Below the pieces are notes generated by a model. The model saw nothing but the letters and a program-made list of their open reading frames with translations. It was not told the DNA's origin and made no database searches. Below, in pieces: positions 1 through 10,250 of a stretch of DNA of 64,000 bases. The translations under genes were made by a program, and so were the position numbers. Origin of the DNA: Litoditis marina (Eukaryota; Nematoda; Chromadorea; Rhabditida; Rhabditidae); assembly GCA_964036275.1 (NCBI GenBank), contig OZ038435.1, positions 26,579,521-26,643,520 on the forward strand, given 5' to 3'. The stretch's first letter is position 1. Each line of letters opens with the position of its first letter.

Positions 1-178
1 CTTAGTGTGACCTGAATCGAACACCCATTGGCCAGCTGGTAGAGCTGAATAACTTCATTTATTTGATGCACAACGAGGTGCGCTAAACGAGAAAAAAAAC
101 AGAACATAAAATCACTTGAAATACCAAAACTGCAACTAATGATGCGTGCAATTTCGAACTGTATTTGGTCGGGCCGCG

Positions 179-496
179 CTCTCTCATTCTCTAACCCTCT
201 TTCTCTCTCCTTCTTCTCTCTCTCTCCCCTCTCCCCCATCTCTCTATCAACCCTCCCCCTCCCCCCTCCTCTCTCTCTCCCCTTCCTCTCTCTCTCTCTC
301 TCTCTCTCTCTATATCTTCCCTTCCAGCCATGTCTACTCTCCTCGACTCCGTCTTTGGCACTGTTCTCTCTCTCTCCCTCCCTCACTCTCCACTCCACTC
401 TCTACCTACTCTCTCTCTCCCCCTCTCTATCTCCCTCCCTCTCTCTCTCTCTCTCCCTCCCTCCCTTCCTCTTCCTCTATCTCTTCCCTTTCAGCC
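179..496 (+). repeat. CT-rich tract with a partial copy of exon 1
   Basis: This is a long CT-rich tract ahead of the YOP1-like start codon. Inside it, at about 318-364, the exon-1 start context (a CCTTCCAG acceptor, CC, ATG and codons for MSTLLDSVF) appears a second time about 167 bp upstream of the real exon, then runs back into CT repeats. Units B and C have only one copy and a much shorter CT tract. The reading frames here are artefacts of the simple repeat. Confidence 0.8.
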
Positions 497-2359
497 ATGT
501 CTACCCTCCTCGACTCTGTCTTTGCCACCGTCCGCCAGCGTCTCTCCCCCGTGACGGACAAGATGTACGACAAAAAGACGCATCCCTGGCTGGACGACGC
601 CCTCTCCAAGGTTGAGACCAAGACCGGACTCAAGAGGGAGAATGTGCGTTTCACATAGGTATTGATTTTTGTGGGTAAAGGGGTAGAATGTTCGTTTCAC
701 ATAGGTATTGATTTTTGTGGGTAAAGGGGTAGAATGTACGTTTCACATAGGTATTGAGTTTTGTGGGTAAAGGGGTAGAATGTACGTTTCACATAGGTAT
801 TGAGTTTTGTGGGTAAAGGGGTAGAATGTACGTTTCACATATTGAGTTTTGTGGGTAAAGGGGTAGAATGTACGTTTTACACATAGGTATTGATTTTTGG
901 GTTGGATTGTGGGTGAAGGGGTAGAGTACATACGTTTTACATGGTTATTGACTTTTGTGGGTGAGGGGTAGAATACATACGTTTCACATGGTTATTGATT
1001 TTTATAGAGAAAGGTCAATTTTGTTAGATACACGTTGATTTTTATGGATAGAAGATGAGGAAAGCATTCTATTTTGCATCTAAGCGGTCTTTCAATAATC
1101 TACAACACACAATAATGTTCTGCCAAAATGTGTCATGGTGGTTTAAAAAGACTGTGTATGATCAGGCTAGACAGTTGGCGTCTGTCTGACCTACACACCC
1201 TCTCGTCACCACGACAAAAGTGACTGGCCTTCCTTTTCTTTGTTTTACCTCTTATTTAGTTAGTATTCATCTTTCAGCTGCTCTACACTACTGTCGCCTT
1301 CCTAACCGTGTACTATCTAATTGGAAATCTTGCTCAAATCGTCGTCAACATTATAGGATTCGTGTACCCGGCCTGGTGCTCCATCAAGGTGGGTTACTGT
1401 AGTTTATCATGGGTTAATATTAATTTAGATTACAGTGGTTCACCTTGGGTTACTGTAGAATACAGTAGGTGGCCGGTGCTGGCTGGAAATGGGAAGGTTA
1501 CATTCGGCAACAATTTGAACTGAACCATATCACTTTCAAATGTTCTTTGAAATCACTTATATTGCTTTACTACGATGTTTCGCTAGTAATATAAATGTTT
1601 TTGCATTGTCTTTTCTATGTCTCCGTCTATCGAAAATCTCTCAAATTCTCACGTTTCCTACCTTTTTAAACCTTTTTAAAATTTTCAAAACCATAAGTGG
1701 GATAGTGTCGGTTTGAGGGTTTGAACAGTTAAACGCCCTCTCCACATGCCTCGGTCAGATAACCGGGTCATCGCACCTATGTTTTGATCCTTTCGCTCTC
1801 TTACGTCGTTCTCTCCGCTTCTGCACCTCCCTCTCTATCTCTTGTATTTCTCTCTCTCTCGCTCTCTCTCCATAACCTTAATCCACCCATCTTCCAGGCT
1901 GTCCGCTCCCCTTCCAAGGAAGATGACACCACATGGCTCATCTACTGGATTGTTTTCTCGTCCTTCTCCATTTTCGACTTCACAATGTTCAGCTCCATTC
2001 CCTTCTACTGGCTGGCTAAGGTAGGTAGCTTAGCTATGGTCAAGAATCATTTCTGAGGGGAATTTATCAATTATTTATTGGTGAAGAAAATTTTGTTGCA
2101 GTTTGTTGTCCCATAGGCCTGAAATTTGAACACGAAGCAAACATTGCGACTGTTCAAAACAACCTATAAAGCCCAAATTACTCTAGTAAAATTCGCAGTT
2201 ACTTTGAAGAAACTATAATTTTTCGAATTTCAGGCGGTGTTCCTGATGTACCTCTACCTGCCCCACTTCCGCGGAGCTCAGGTCATCTACGTCAACTACA
2301 TTGACCCCACCTGCACCATGATTGAAGGATACTTCACTCAGAAACCCAAGGAAAACTAG
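497..2359 (+). CDS. yop-1: REEP5/YOP1-family ER membrane-shaping protein, copy A
   Basis: Four phase-0 exons (497-643, 1278-1388, 1898-2020, 2234-2359) encode 168 residues, with GT/AG introns throughout. The protein has the TB2/DP1/HVA22 layout: a charged N-terminus of about 45 residues, then paired hydrophobic hairpins (LLYTTVAFLTVYYLIG, FVYPAWCSIK, WLIYWIVFSSFSIFDF, FYWLAK, VFLMYLYLP), and a short hydrophilic tail ending KPKEN. The family shapes ER tubules through membrane-inserted hairpins and works with reticulons and Rab/Yip1 partners. FVYPA and the KEDDTTWLIYWIVF-like segment are typical of REEP5/6-type members. A CCCTTTCAG acceptor lies 2 nt before the ATG, as in a trans-spliced first exon. 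Copies B and C differ by a few residues, such as Val to Ala in the last exon. The reading frame is intact. The family call is secure; one-to-one orthology to C. elegans yop-1 is inferred. Confidence 0.9.
645..1010 (+). repeat. Intronic tandem repeat, about 46-47 bp period
   Basis: Intron 1 of the YOP1-like gene begins with successive copies of a unit built around CGTTTCACATAGGTATTGA followed by TTTTGTGGGTAAAGGGGTAG. The first copy overlaps the 5' splice site. Units B (18,306-18,560) and C (26,674-26,928) carry a shorter, more diverged version. Confidence 0.8.
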
Positions 2360-2961
2360 AATATATCTAATCACCTCTGTGAATATACCCCCTTTGCTCT
2401 TTTTTTACTCGCATCTTTTTCACTGACGTGGCTATGTTTTTGTCTGCACCAATGAATGCTTACCGCAGTGTTCAATGAAACTATTTCAATAATGCAAGGC
2501 GTTCAAATTAACAGCAATTTTTCCATTTATGGAAGAAAAGTTAAAATGCCTATGATTCGGCTTTCATGAAATCATGAGGGAAATCGGAGATCTGGTATTT
2601 TTCGGTGGTTCACAATGAAGAACCTTTTGACTTCTTCCTTTTTTCGTCTGAAAGGACCTTTTTTATACAATCCTTTCTGTTCCAATGTCTCATTAGAACG
2701 CAAGTAAATCGGCCGAACATCTCGTTGGAAAAGACGTTTTATCGACTCAATGAACAGTCATTGATGGTCTGGTAGTATACCCAACACTTAGTTAAAGCAC
2801 AAAATTTATCAGTTGTGAGTTCAAAAATATCGGGCAAGGACAATGAACTAGTGAATAAATCAGAACTGAGTACTGAATGTGTGAAAAAAGGGGTAAAAAT
2901 TGCAGAAAAGTGAGATCAAGTGTGAGAGTATGCGACCACTTGAGTAAATTGAGAAAAGGTA
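2360..2961. other. Spacer between convergent YOP1-like and skr genes (copy A)
   Basis: About 600 bp separate the two stop codons, which face each other. The spacer is AT-rich and presumably holds both 3' UTRs. I see no further gene. The same spacer is conserved at 19,935-20,589 and 28,303-28,957. Confidence 0.6.
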
Positions 2962-4130
2962 TCACTGCTCGGCCCAAGCGTTCTCCTTGCGCAGCTCAGC
3001 CTCTTCCTCCGGTGAGAAGTCGTTTTGGATGTTGAATGTACGGCGCAGTTCCTCCACTGACTTTCCCTGAAAAAATACCTAGTGTTTTAACGTCGTGAAC
3101 AAGAAGACAAAAATCGAGAAAAATAAACAGGTCCACAGAGAGAAGAGAGAAATAACATGGTAAAGACGGCCCCAGATCAGGTTGGCGATACATCTAAAGG
3201 ACATATATAACTAGATTTTGCATTACCTTGGCCATGTTGGCCACCTTCTTGCAGCATGCGTCAAGCAGCCCCTTGATATCCATGAAGTTTGCAGCCTGAA
3301 ACAAGTGATAACAACGAGTTTATCGTATATTGTTCGTTTAACACGTTAAAACTGTGAAGTAGACCCTATATAGTACAACACACCAAATGCTATAATGTTT
3401 TGAAAAATTGATACACTAAAAACAGTTGCCTTTATAGAAATAACAAAATTAAGAGTATCCAAAAATCCTGAAGATAATATATTCACATTGAGAAAAACAG
3501 CCTTGAACCTACGAACCCTTACTGTAATACTTGGCTCGCAAGAGAACACTCACGTTCAACAATACGAACAGCCGGCTCTAGGAGGACCCAATAAACCCCG
3601 AGTTCAAGCAATGTTATCGACTGGCAACCCAAACCCAGCTTCGCCAAGTATTCTAACCTTTGACTAATAAAAAATTGGAGTGTTACCCCACCCATAAGCT
3701 CTATGTAGTGCAAACATTAGGTGAACAAGTGAAAAAACTTACCAGCATCAAATCAAAGAGAGCAGTCTGATCGACGTTGATCAGCTCGGCATCCGATTCC
3801 GAAACTTCTCCATCAGTCTCGTTGGCATCAGTCGAAGGAGCGACGTCATCGATATGTGCGTTGATCCATTTGAGAATCTGAAACAATCCATTTCTGAAAT
3901 ATAAAGCAAATTGCCTATTCAACTGGAATGTTCATAAAGCAAACGAGTAAATCAAAGAGTTTTTTACACATGCAACCTGGTTACATTATAGAATACGTGT
4001 GCCTATCTATAACTGATGCATGCATAGCTGGTTGGTATGTTGATTAACAACATCCATTTCCCCTTCACACAGTTTGCACTTTTATTTGATAATTATATAA
4101 ATTGAAAGCAGAACCATTACTAAATTACTA

Positions 4131-4445
4131 TAAAAAACGAGTGTAAAGAAAGTAAAGATTAGTTTTGGATAAACATGTACAAGAAATATAAAAGAAGTCC
4201 AATAAAAATATTTTGAGGAAAAGTCTAATCTCGCTCGGTTTAAAAATTCAAAAAAAGGATACCGAGTTTTTTGCTACCGGAAGAAAACTTCTGACTGCGA
4301 CTCACAATAATCTAGCTTATACTCCGTTGTTTTCAAGAGAAGCGAGATTAGCATTTTCCTCAAAATATTTTTATTGGACTTCTTTTATATTTCTTGTACA
4401 TGTTTATCCAAAACTAATCTTTACTTTCTTTACACTCGTTTTTTA
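4131..4445. mobile_element. Long-inverted-repeat element flanked by TA
   Basis: The first and last roughly 94 bp are near-perfect inverted repeats starting TAAAAAACGAGTGTAAAGAA and running to a TTTTGAGGAAAA segment, separated by about 125 bp. A TA dinucleotide lies outside each end (4129-4130, 4446-4447), consistent with a Tc1/mariner-type non-autonomous element. There is no transposase frame. Confidence 0.7.
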
Positions 4446-5257
4446 TACTAATTGAACTCTTTTTCTATGGTTACGAAGTAACAGTCATTTTTGATAAAAA
4501 TGATATTTTTGAACAATAATCTAAACAAGGAATTTTATGTTTTTCTATTGGAGTTTTAAACCGCGCCGTAGTTCAGAACGTTTGTGTAGTTGTAACCTCG
4601 TTCAAGTGATAGCAAATTTTGTGCTCCAGGCAGGAATCCTCCGTTCGCCGTGCGTAAATAGAGCTTTTATCCAATCCGCCATTCAGACATGTGAATAGGA
4701 ATGAAAACCAAGCTGTACCCGCCTGTCATGAGATCTCCATTGGAAAAATGATTCCTACTACACTTTTAACTCTTCTTTCATTTTTATTTTCACAAAACCG
4801 GTCTATCCATAATTTTTGCGAGACCATTTTCGGTCGTCTCACACGTAATATTCAAATTTACGACACACCTGAAAAATACGTATACCTCAACTTTTTTATG
4901 GCTTTTTAACAGTGTAAGAAATTTCGGAATAAGTTGATGTTGAGCAAAACTATGCCCAGATTTGAGGAGGCGGACAGTTTTGTCGCCGCCGTCGCCGCCC
5001 CGCACGGAAGCCATTTCTGCGAGACGTTGGGTCCTCTAACTCCTCTCAACAATTTTTTTCTTGGAACGTGAACCTAATTTCTTGTAGACGTGTTGCCCTT
5101 CAGTAATTCATGCAAATATCTAGGGAAATGGTTGACGTACTTTGAAGAAAATTGTAATAAACAGTTTTGTATTGTCTGCAGACCTTTGAACAAAAACTAA
5201 TCTGCACAGCGCGGAGCGCTGCGCCCGATGAAAGACAAAATCACACGTGAAATATCT

Positions 5258-5447
5258 TCACATCAGGTCGAGAAAAGTGAGCATGAGCAACACCAAAAAG
5301 TGAGTATCTTTAACTAAAACTGGCGTATTTTGGTCACCACTCAAAGTTTCAGACGTATGTGGTCCCAAAAATGACCATGCGTCGATCGAAATCTGGCAAA
5401 AGTGAGCATCAGTCAGTATCGAAATTGGGGGGGTATTTTACGTATGG
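5258..5447 (+). repeat. Dispersed repeat (partner at 48,488-48,690)
   Basis: This segment matches the reverse complement of 48,488-48,690 over about 190 bp with scattered differences and small indels. Shared landmarks are CATCAGGTCGA, AGCAACACCAAAAAGTGAG, CATCAGTCAGTATCGAAATT and TATTTTACGTATGG. Both copies end exactly at ACGTATGG. Confidence 0.8.
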
Positions 5448-5551
5448 ACAAAATAGAAAAAGAATGAACTTACTAATTGCAGAACCATGGCATTCACATT
5501 TGGCAAAGGAACTTCAGGTACTTCTCCGATGTCCTCACCGATTCCCAAGTC

Positions 5552-6291
5552 CTGAACAGAAAGTAAATCCCACATCTGCCTACTAGAGAACTTCGAACCA
5601 ACATAAATAAAGTTTTATATTCTTATTCGACAACTGGTGGGTAGATGGAGTATGTGACACACCGTGCCAACTGTATCATTTTTTACTACCAAATGAGTGA
5701 CCGTTGTTTTTGGTATTCTATACCTGCAGCTGGCTAATTCCTGAATACAGGCAAATGTGAATAAGCAATATCTTAATGGGTGCGAAAAAAACAGTTTGTT
5801 ATCAAAGAATATGTTATTGCTATACGAAATCGACACACAGATCTTTTGTCGAATGTTTAGGTCAGGTCTTCATTTACGTTTTGTACAATATACAGTATGA
5901 TCAACAACCATTTCTGTCAAATTTATTGTAGGTATGATTATGTATACAACACCCTCCTTATTTCAGTTAGTGATATTTCGGTTACTACTACTACGACTCA
6001 GCGACTGCTCGTCTATAAACTATGATATCATCATGAAAAAGTGGCAGCCCAGCTATCATTATAATCCCCTAAACATACAACACAACCCGGTGATCGAGAT
6101 AGTGTAGCAGCTCACTTCTACTCTCCGTCTCTCGCTCACCGCGCTCTTTCGTGAGACTCGTATTCCGGGTAAAAACCCAGAACTAGAAAGCGTATGCTCG
6201 AGGAAAAGTTGCTCTTCTGGACTTTCTGTTCGATTGAACCATTAGCATGTAAAACTTATAAAAATACCAATTTAAATACTCTTAACTTCAG
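5552..6291. other. Remnant of skr intron 1 and duplication junction
   Basis: Up to about 6,092 this is skr intron 1, matching 21,894-22,440 in unit B. From about 6,093 the sequence is unique and leads into the first recognisable exon of the truncated receptor gene at 6,292. No skr first exon and no receptor N-terminal exon is visible. Confidence 0.6.
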
Positions 6292-8121
6292 AAAATCGCC
6301 GTGCTCTACGACGAGGACACGGTTCTGTTCGTGAAGGCGGGAATCTACACAGACTTCACCACCGGCGTCTATCTCCTCATTCTCTTCGTCATGATGATTC
6401 TGATAACCGCTGTCAATCCGACTATTCAGTTCTGCTATCGATATCTCATTCAGTAAGTTGGAATGTAAGGCGAAAAAAGTACTGTATATTGTATTTTGGG
6501 CTGTGTTCTGAGCCAACCACCTATTTCGCTACCATTCCTCCAGAAGTTTACGTCCTCGACTCGATAGAACGACGGGCTATATTGTTTGTTCATCATTCCT
6601 ACTAAAACTCCTACAGTATGCAATCGTCAGTCAAACTCAGTTTTCTCGAAAATACTTTCGAACACTTTGGGATCATCAGTACGCAGGAAATTCAAAAAAA
6701 AAACATATAGTCGCCGTCAAACCGACATGGACAGTACCGTATGAATGAATAGTTTTTGTGTCCACATCGTGCAAATGGCAACTATACTTCCAGTCTGAAA
6801 CCGCGAAACAAGTGGGACAGTAGTTGGATCGCCTACCTGATCGCCATTCCCCTGTTTTTCTCGACGACCTCGGCTTTGTACTTCGGATACAAGGCGATGC
6901 CGACGCGGCTCGAAGTGGACAGATTCTATAAAACTGCCTTCTTCATCAACACTCTGGGAAATACCTCTTTTCTGGTAGCATCACTGAAGGTGGGTTATAA
7001 ATCTCGTCATTGTCACTGAGACTCGGACAGATGGTCAATAGAACCTCCATGTCATTTTTCGATCGTAGAAGTTGTTGCTTGCTGCGCCTGCTCATTTTTG
7101 TTACATTATGCAGGCTGGACCACCGAAGTCTTGATAATCTTTTCAATCACTTTCACATGCCAAAGACTGCAAGAATGTAACTTTTTGATTTATTAGAAGT
7201 TTTCCGTTCAACTTTATCAACTCAGTTTTAAGGAGATCGCGGACCCCGTCTCGAACATCCGAACGTTCAAGAAGGACCCGTTCATCTACGGCTCCATCAT
7301 CTACGTGTTGACGGTGTTGATGGTGGCGGCCGTTGTCATTGTCTACACGGCCGTCGCCTGGTCGCGAGTCATTCCCATGGGAAAGACCAGCAAACGAACT
7401 CTCGTCCTCCAACGCAAGACACTGAAGACTATCGCCGCTCAGGTATAGTCGACATCACTCCTACTGACCCCTACAGTACACCATCCAACCTTCCAATGAC
7501 GAGCACACTTTTTGTAATAGGGAATGTAAAATGGAATGGAAACGATTCTCGATTCTACGTGGTTTTAGAAGAAACTGGAAGTTTTGTAACAATACTGTAG
7601 GAGTATCAGTTAAGTGATATTAATAAAGACTATATACTTTTAATGCCATATCAGCAACATTGGCGCCAATATTCTGCGATTAGCAAACAACAAGAGCAAG
7701 AGCGTATGGAGATCACTGGGGCCGTATATAGTCTGATCCACCTGCGTCTCTCTGATCTGCTCACTCTCGTCGGCGCCGATACGGAAGTAGCTGGCCAATT
7801 GGCTGGGGATGGTCTGAGTTCATTTCCATTGAGAATTGGGTGCAAACGAACTTTCAAGTCGTTGTTTACATGTTCGTCTTCGTATTCAATATAAAACTTC
7901 ACGAGTTGTTGCTCGACTCTTCCGCAGAATGTGGGAACGAACAGCTTTCAGAAAACCTTAGTTTTTTCAATGAAAAATATCCATTCTAACTTTCGTTTAT
8001 ATGCTGCCATTCGGGAATCTTCCGTCCGAAATGTTAGAAGTTGCCGGAAGTGAAACTACAAGTTACAGAACTTGGTTCATTTTTATGAACTAAAACTACA
8101 AACTACAAGTATTTGATTAGG

Positions 8122-8265
8122 TTAATTCGCCCAGTAAGAGATGTACTCAAAACCGTTTCGACCCTGATTCAAGAATCCTCTTCCATCTCCACCATCCATA
8201 AAGAATCCAGAATCTTGAATCAGGGTCGAAACGGTTTTGAGTATATCTCTTACTGAGCACATTAA
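8122..8265. mobile_element. 136-bp TTAA-flanked inverted-repeat element
   Basis: Arms of about 45 bp around CAGTAAGAGATGTACTCAAA and CCGTTTCGACCCTGATTCAA are repeated in inverted order and bounded by TTAA on both sides (8122-8125, 8262-8265). It lies in an intron of the truncated receptor gene and has no coding capacity. The family cannot be assigned from the ends alone. Confidence 0.75.
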
Positions 8266-8659
8266 CCCAAAAGTCCTAGTGACACAATTATATATTGTTC
8301 AAATAAAATAACCTAATACAAGTATTTGTTCTTAGGCCCTGATCTCGTTCGGCACCGTGCATCTGCCCTTCTATCTGTGCTGTCTGGCACCCCTGCTCGA
8401 CTTTGACATCTCCACCATTTGCGATTGGCTGCCATTTCTGTTCGACTACTATCCAGTACTCCTGCCACTAACAGTACTTTATCATTGGAAGGTAAATACA
8501 TACATTAGAACAACATACTTTGATGAGTACATACGTTTAGTATAACATGATGTGCTAAATACGTACATTAGAATAACATAGGTTTACTCATACAATCACG
8601 TCTTTCTCCGTAAATGAATTTCAATACTTAGTTTTTTTCATTTTTGACCGAGAAACAGC

Positions 8660-9199
8660 AGGATCAAACTACAAACACAGCGATATGGAACAACCTTCTA
8701 CGTATATTTTTGCTTTGAAAAGAGCTAACCCTAAAAACTAAGTTTCAGTCTTTATCATATTAAGCGAACCAGTCAGTTTGATCTGATTTTGATGTATGCA
8801 TTTTTTATTATCATTTGAAAAAAAAACTGAGTTTTTAGTAGTTTCCGATAATGAATGTACCGTAATAGCCAATGATACAAGGTAATGATTATAGCCCTAG
8901 TCCACTATTTGATCACAAATTACTTGCACTTCTGAAATCATGAGTCACTTTTTTATGGGTCTAGTGAATGTATTCGCCATTCGTAGGGGATAAATTAATT
9001 TGTCGTAATTTCTTCGCGCCAAATAGATTATATGAAAATGTCACCTCAAATACTTCAACAGCAAAAATGAACATTCAATCTGCCTAGAAAATGAAATCGT
9101 GAATTCTTGATTCGGAATTACCAATGTGGGGGGTCGCTTCTGGTAAGGCCGAGCAAAAACGGTTCATGTTGCCTTAAGCTGTGTTTGTAGTTTGATCCT
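8660..9199. mobile_element. About 540-bp element with TGTAGTTTGATC-type inverted ends
   Basis: The left end AGGATCAAACTACAAACACA (8660) and the right end ending TGTGTTTGTAGTTTGATCCT (9199) are perfect inverted repeats of about 22 bp. The interior has no open frame. The ends are the arms of the short palindromes at 9631, 41229, 49890, 54271 and 60381, so this may be a longer member of that family. Confidence 0.65.
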
Positions 9200-9521
9200 A
9201 GTGTGTTTTATTCATATTTCGAAAATTCTGCGGTATGCGGATTACACCACAGTTTAGACACATCCTGTGTGAAACCGTAGGTCACTTTTTTATGAGAAAC
9301 GTCCACGAAGTTTCATCTCATATACAGAAGAAAAGTATATTGAAGAGTAGTGAGTAGTTTGAGAAACAGATAATGAACTACAGAGCACTTTTCAACTCTA
9401 TAATTTGCAATTTATTGATTTTTTTCAGTCAGCCATCAACAACATCATGGTACTCGTACGAGGAATTCCACTGTTCCAAAGAAAAATTTCTCAGCAGGCC
9501 TGGGCACCCCAGCGGTACTAA

Positions 9522-10250
9522 AACTTACTTTTGTATCATACCTGAAATAACTTTTGTTTATTTGCGATCCAATACTTGATATTCCGCATTGAGAGACAGT
9601 AGGCACAGTTGCAGTGTTATAGGAATAGTCCTTTTTGTAGTTTGATCTGAATACACTGATTTCAATGGAAAAGAATGGAATCAAACTACAAACACAGGCT
9701 TGCTTTGAGAGCTTTATAATGTGGCAGACAAACAAGTGCTCTATGTAGTTCTCAACGTATTTGAATGTGTTGGCATGTGGGTGTTTCTCTTGCTTCAGAG
9801 TTACTGAGTATAGCATACCGGTTTTGTTTCGAAGTTTACGTTGAAAGTAACTGAGTTCAGAAATTCAGGTAGAATCATGTAAAAACAGGTTTGGCCAGAA
9901 TACGTTAAAAAAACAATTTTCTCCCGTCGTTGTAACTGATTTTTGTGAAATAAACAAAGTAAAAATGTATCTTCAATATATATTCTTCATTTCCACATCA
10001 CATGCATGTACATTTTTGAACAATTGAAATCTTGAGGTACGAACATAAAATGTATGCTATTTTTTCGTGTCTACTACGGAAAATGACTAACTCGAACCGT
10101 GAAATTGAAGCCTTTTTGATATCTCAACAGGAATTTGGCTGCGTTTTCAATCATTCCAGGCTTTTAGTTGTAGTCAGTTTTTTTTGTAATAAAATACTTC
10201 AAGATAATACTGAGATTCCATTGGTATAACGATAACTATATGCCAAATTA
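9522..10250. other. Spacer between two convergent receptor genes
   Basis: About 730 bp between facing stop codons. Apart from a palindrome at 9631-9697 I see nothing coding; short frames here lack splice or domain support. Confidence 0.5.
9631..9697. repeat. Short palindrome, TGTAGTTTGATC family
   Basis: TTTTTGTAGTTTGATCTGAA on the left is mirrored by AATCAAACTACAAACACAGG on the right with a spacer of about 27 bp. Confidence 0.7.

Larger units (their letters stand above)
4126..5447. mobile_element. 1.3-kb composite insertion specific to copy A
   Basis: Alignment of copy A with units B and C breaks after ACTAAAT and resumes at ACAAAATAG, leaving about 1,322 bp present only in A. It contains a 315-bp inverted-repeat element at its left end (4131-4445) and a dispersed repeat at its right end (5258-5447). 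The middle (4,450-5,255) shows no coding potential I recognise. It could instead be ancestral sequence deleted from the ancestor of B and C. Confidence 0.65.
2962..5551 (-). pseudogene. Skp1-related gene, copy A, lacking its first exon
   Basis: Reading on the minus strand, exons 5474-5551, 3743-3877, 3227-3295 and 2962-3066 match exons 2-5 of the skr1 genes in units B and C, all in frame. They carry the Skp1 acidic loop ([19 protein letters not shown]), the POZ-fold core ([11 protein letters not shown]) and the F-box-binding C-terminus ([26 protein letters not shown]). The first exon, which in B and C supplies the ATG and the first beta strands, is absent because the duplicated block ends at about 6,092. 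A 1.3-kb insertion sits in the intron just after exon 2 and changes the last codon of that exon (Met to Leu). I call it a 5'-truncated copy; use of an unrecognised new first exon cannot be excluded. Confidence 0.8.
1..6092. repeat. Segmental duplication copy A (older, truncated)
   Basis: This stretch aligns throughout with 17,899-22,440 of unit B and the matching part of unit C. It contains a YOP1-like gene and a facing skr gene. It starts at or beyond the window edge with the same sequence seen at 17,899 and stops matching at about 6,092, just after the shared ACCCGGTGATCGA. It is clearly more diverged from B and C than they are from each other. It lacks the small gene, skr1 exon 1 and all of skr2, and carries its own 1.3-kb insertion at 4,126-5,447. 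Confidence 0.9.
6292..9521 (+). pseudogene. Nematode serpentine chemoreceptor-like gene, 5' part missing
   Basis: In-frame exons at 6292-6452, 6794-6989, 7233-7442, 8336-8491 and 9429-9521 give 271 residues. They contain about five hydrophobic segments (GVYLLILFVMMILI, WIAYLIAIPLFFSTTSALYF, IYVLTVLMVAAVVIVYTAVA, LISFGTVHLPFYLCCLAPLL and PFLFDYYPVLLPLTVLYHW) and a DRY-like FCYRYLI after the first. The tail SAINNIMVLVRGIPLF resembles the post-TM7 part of Str/Srh/Sri-type receptors. The complete receptor nearby has 332 residues, so about 60-80 residues (TM1-TM2) are missing. The sequence where they should lie is the end of duplication copy A. The acceptor of the third exon appears to be TTTTAAG, because the nearby CAG would put a stop in frame. 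Such receptors detect odours in sensory neurons; here I infer a truncated, probably inactive gene. Confidence 0.75.

Noticed and set aside
20..70. tRNA-like boxes (GGCCAGCTGGTAGAGC on +, GTTCGATTC on the opposite strand)
   Set aside because: The A-box-like and B-box-like parts are on opposite strands, no cloverleaf forms, and the second copy at about 17,920 has mutated the A-box-like part.
139..658. Long Ser/Leu/Pro-rich frames over the CT tract
   Set aside because: Simple CT repeats read as SLSLSL or PSLPPS in several frames. Only the true exon 1 from 497 is shared with copies B and C.
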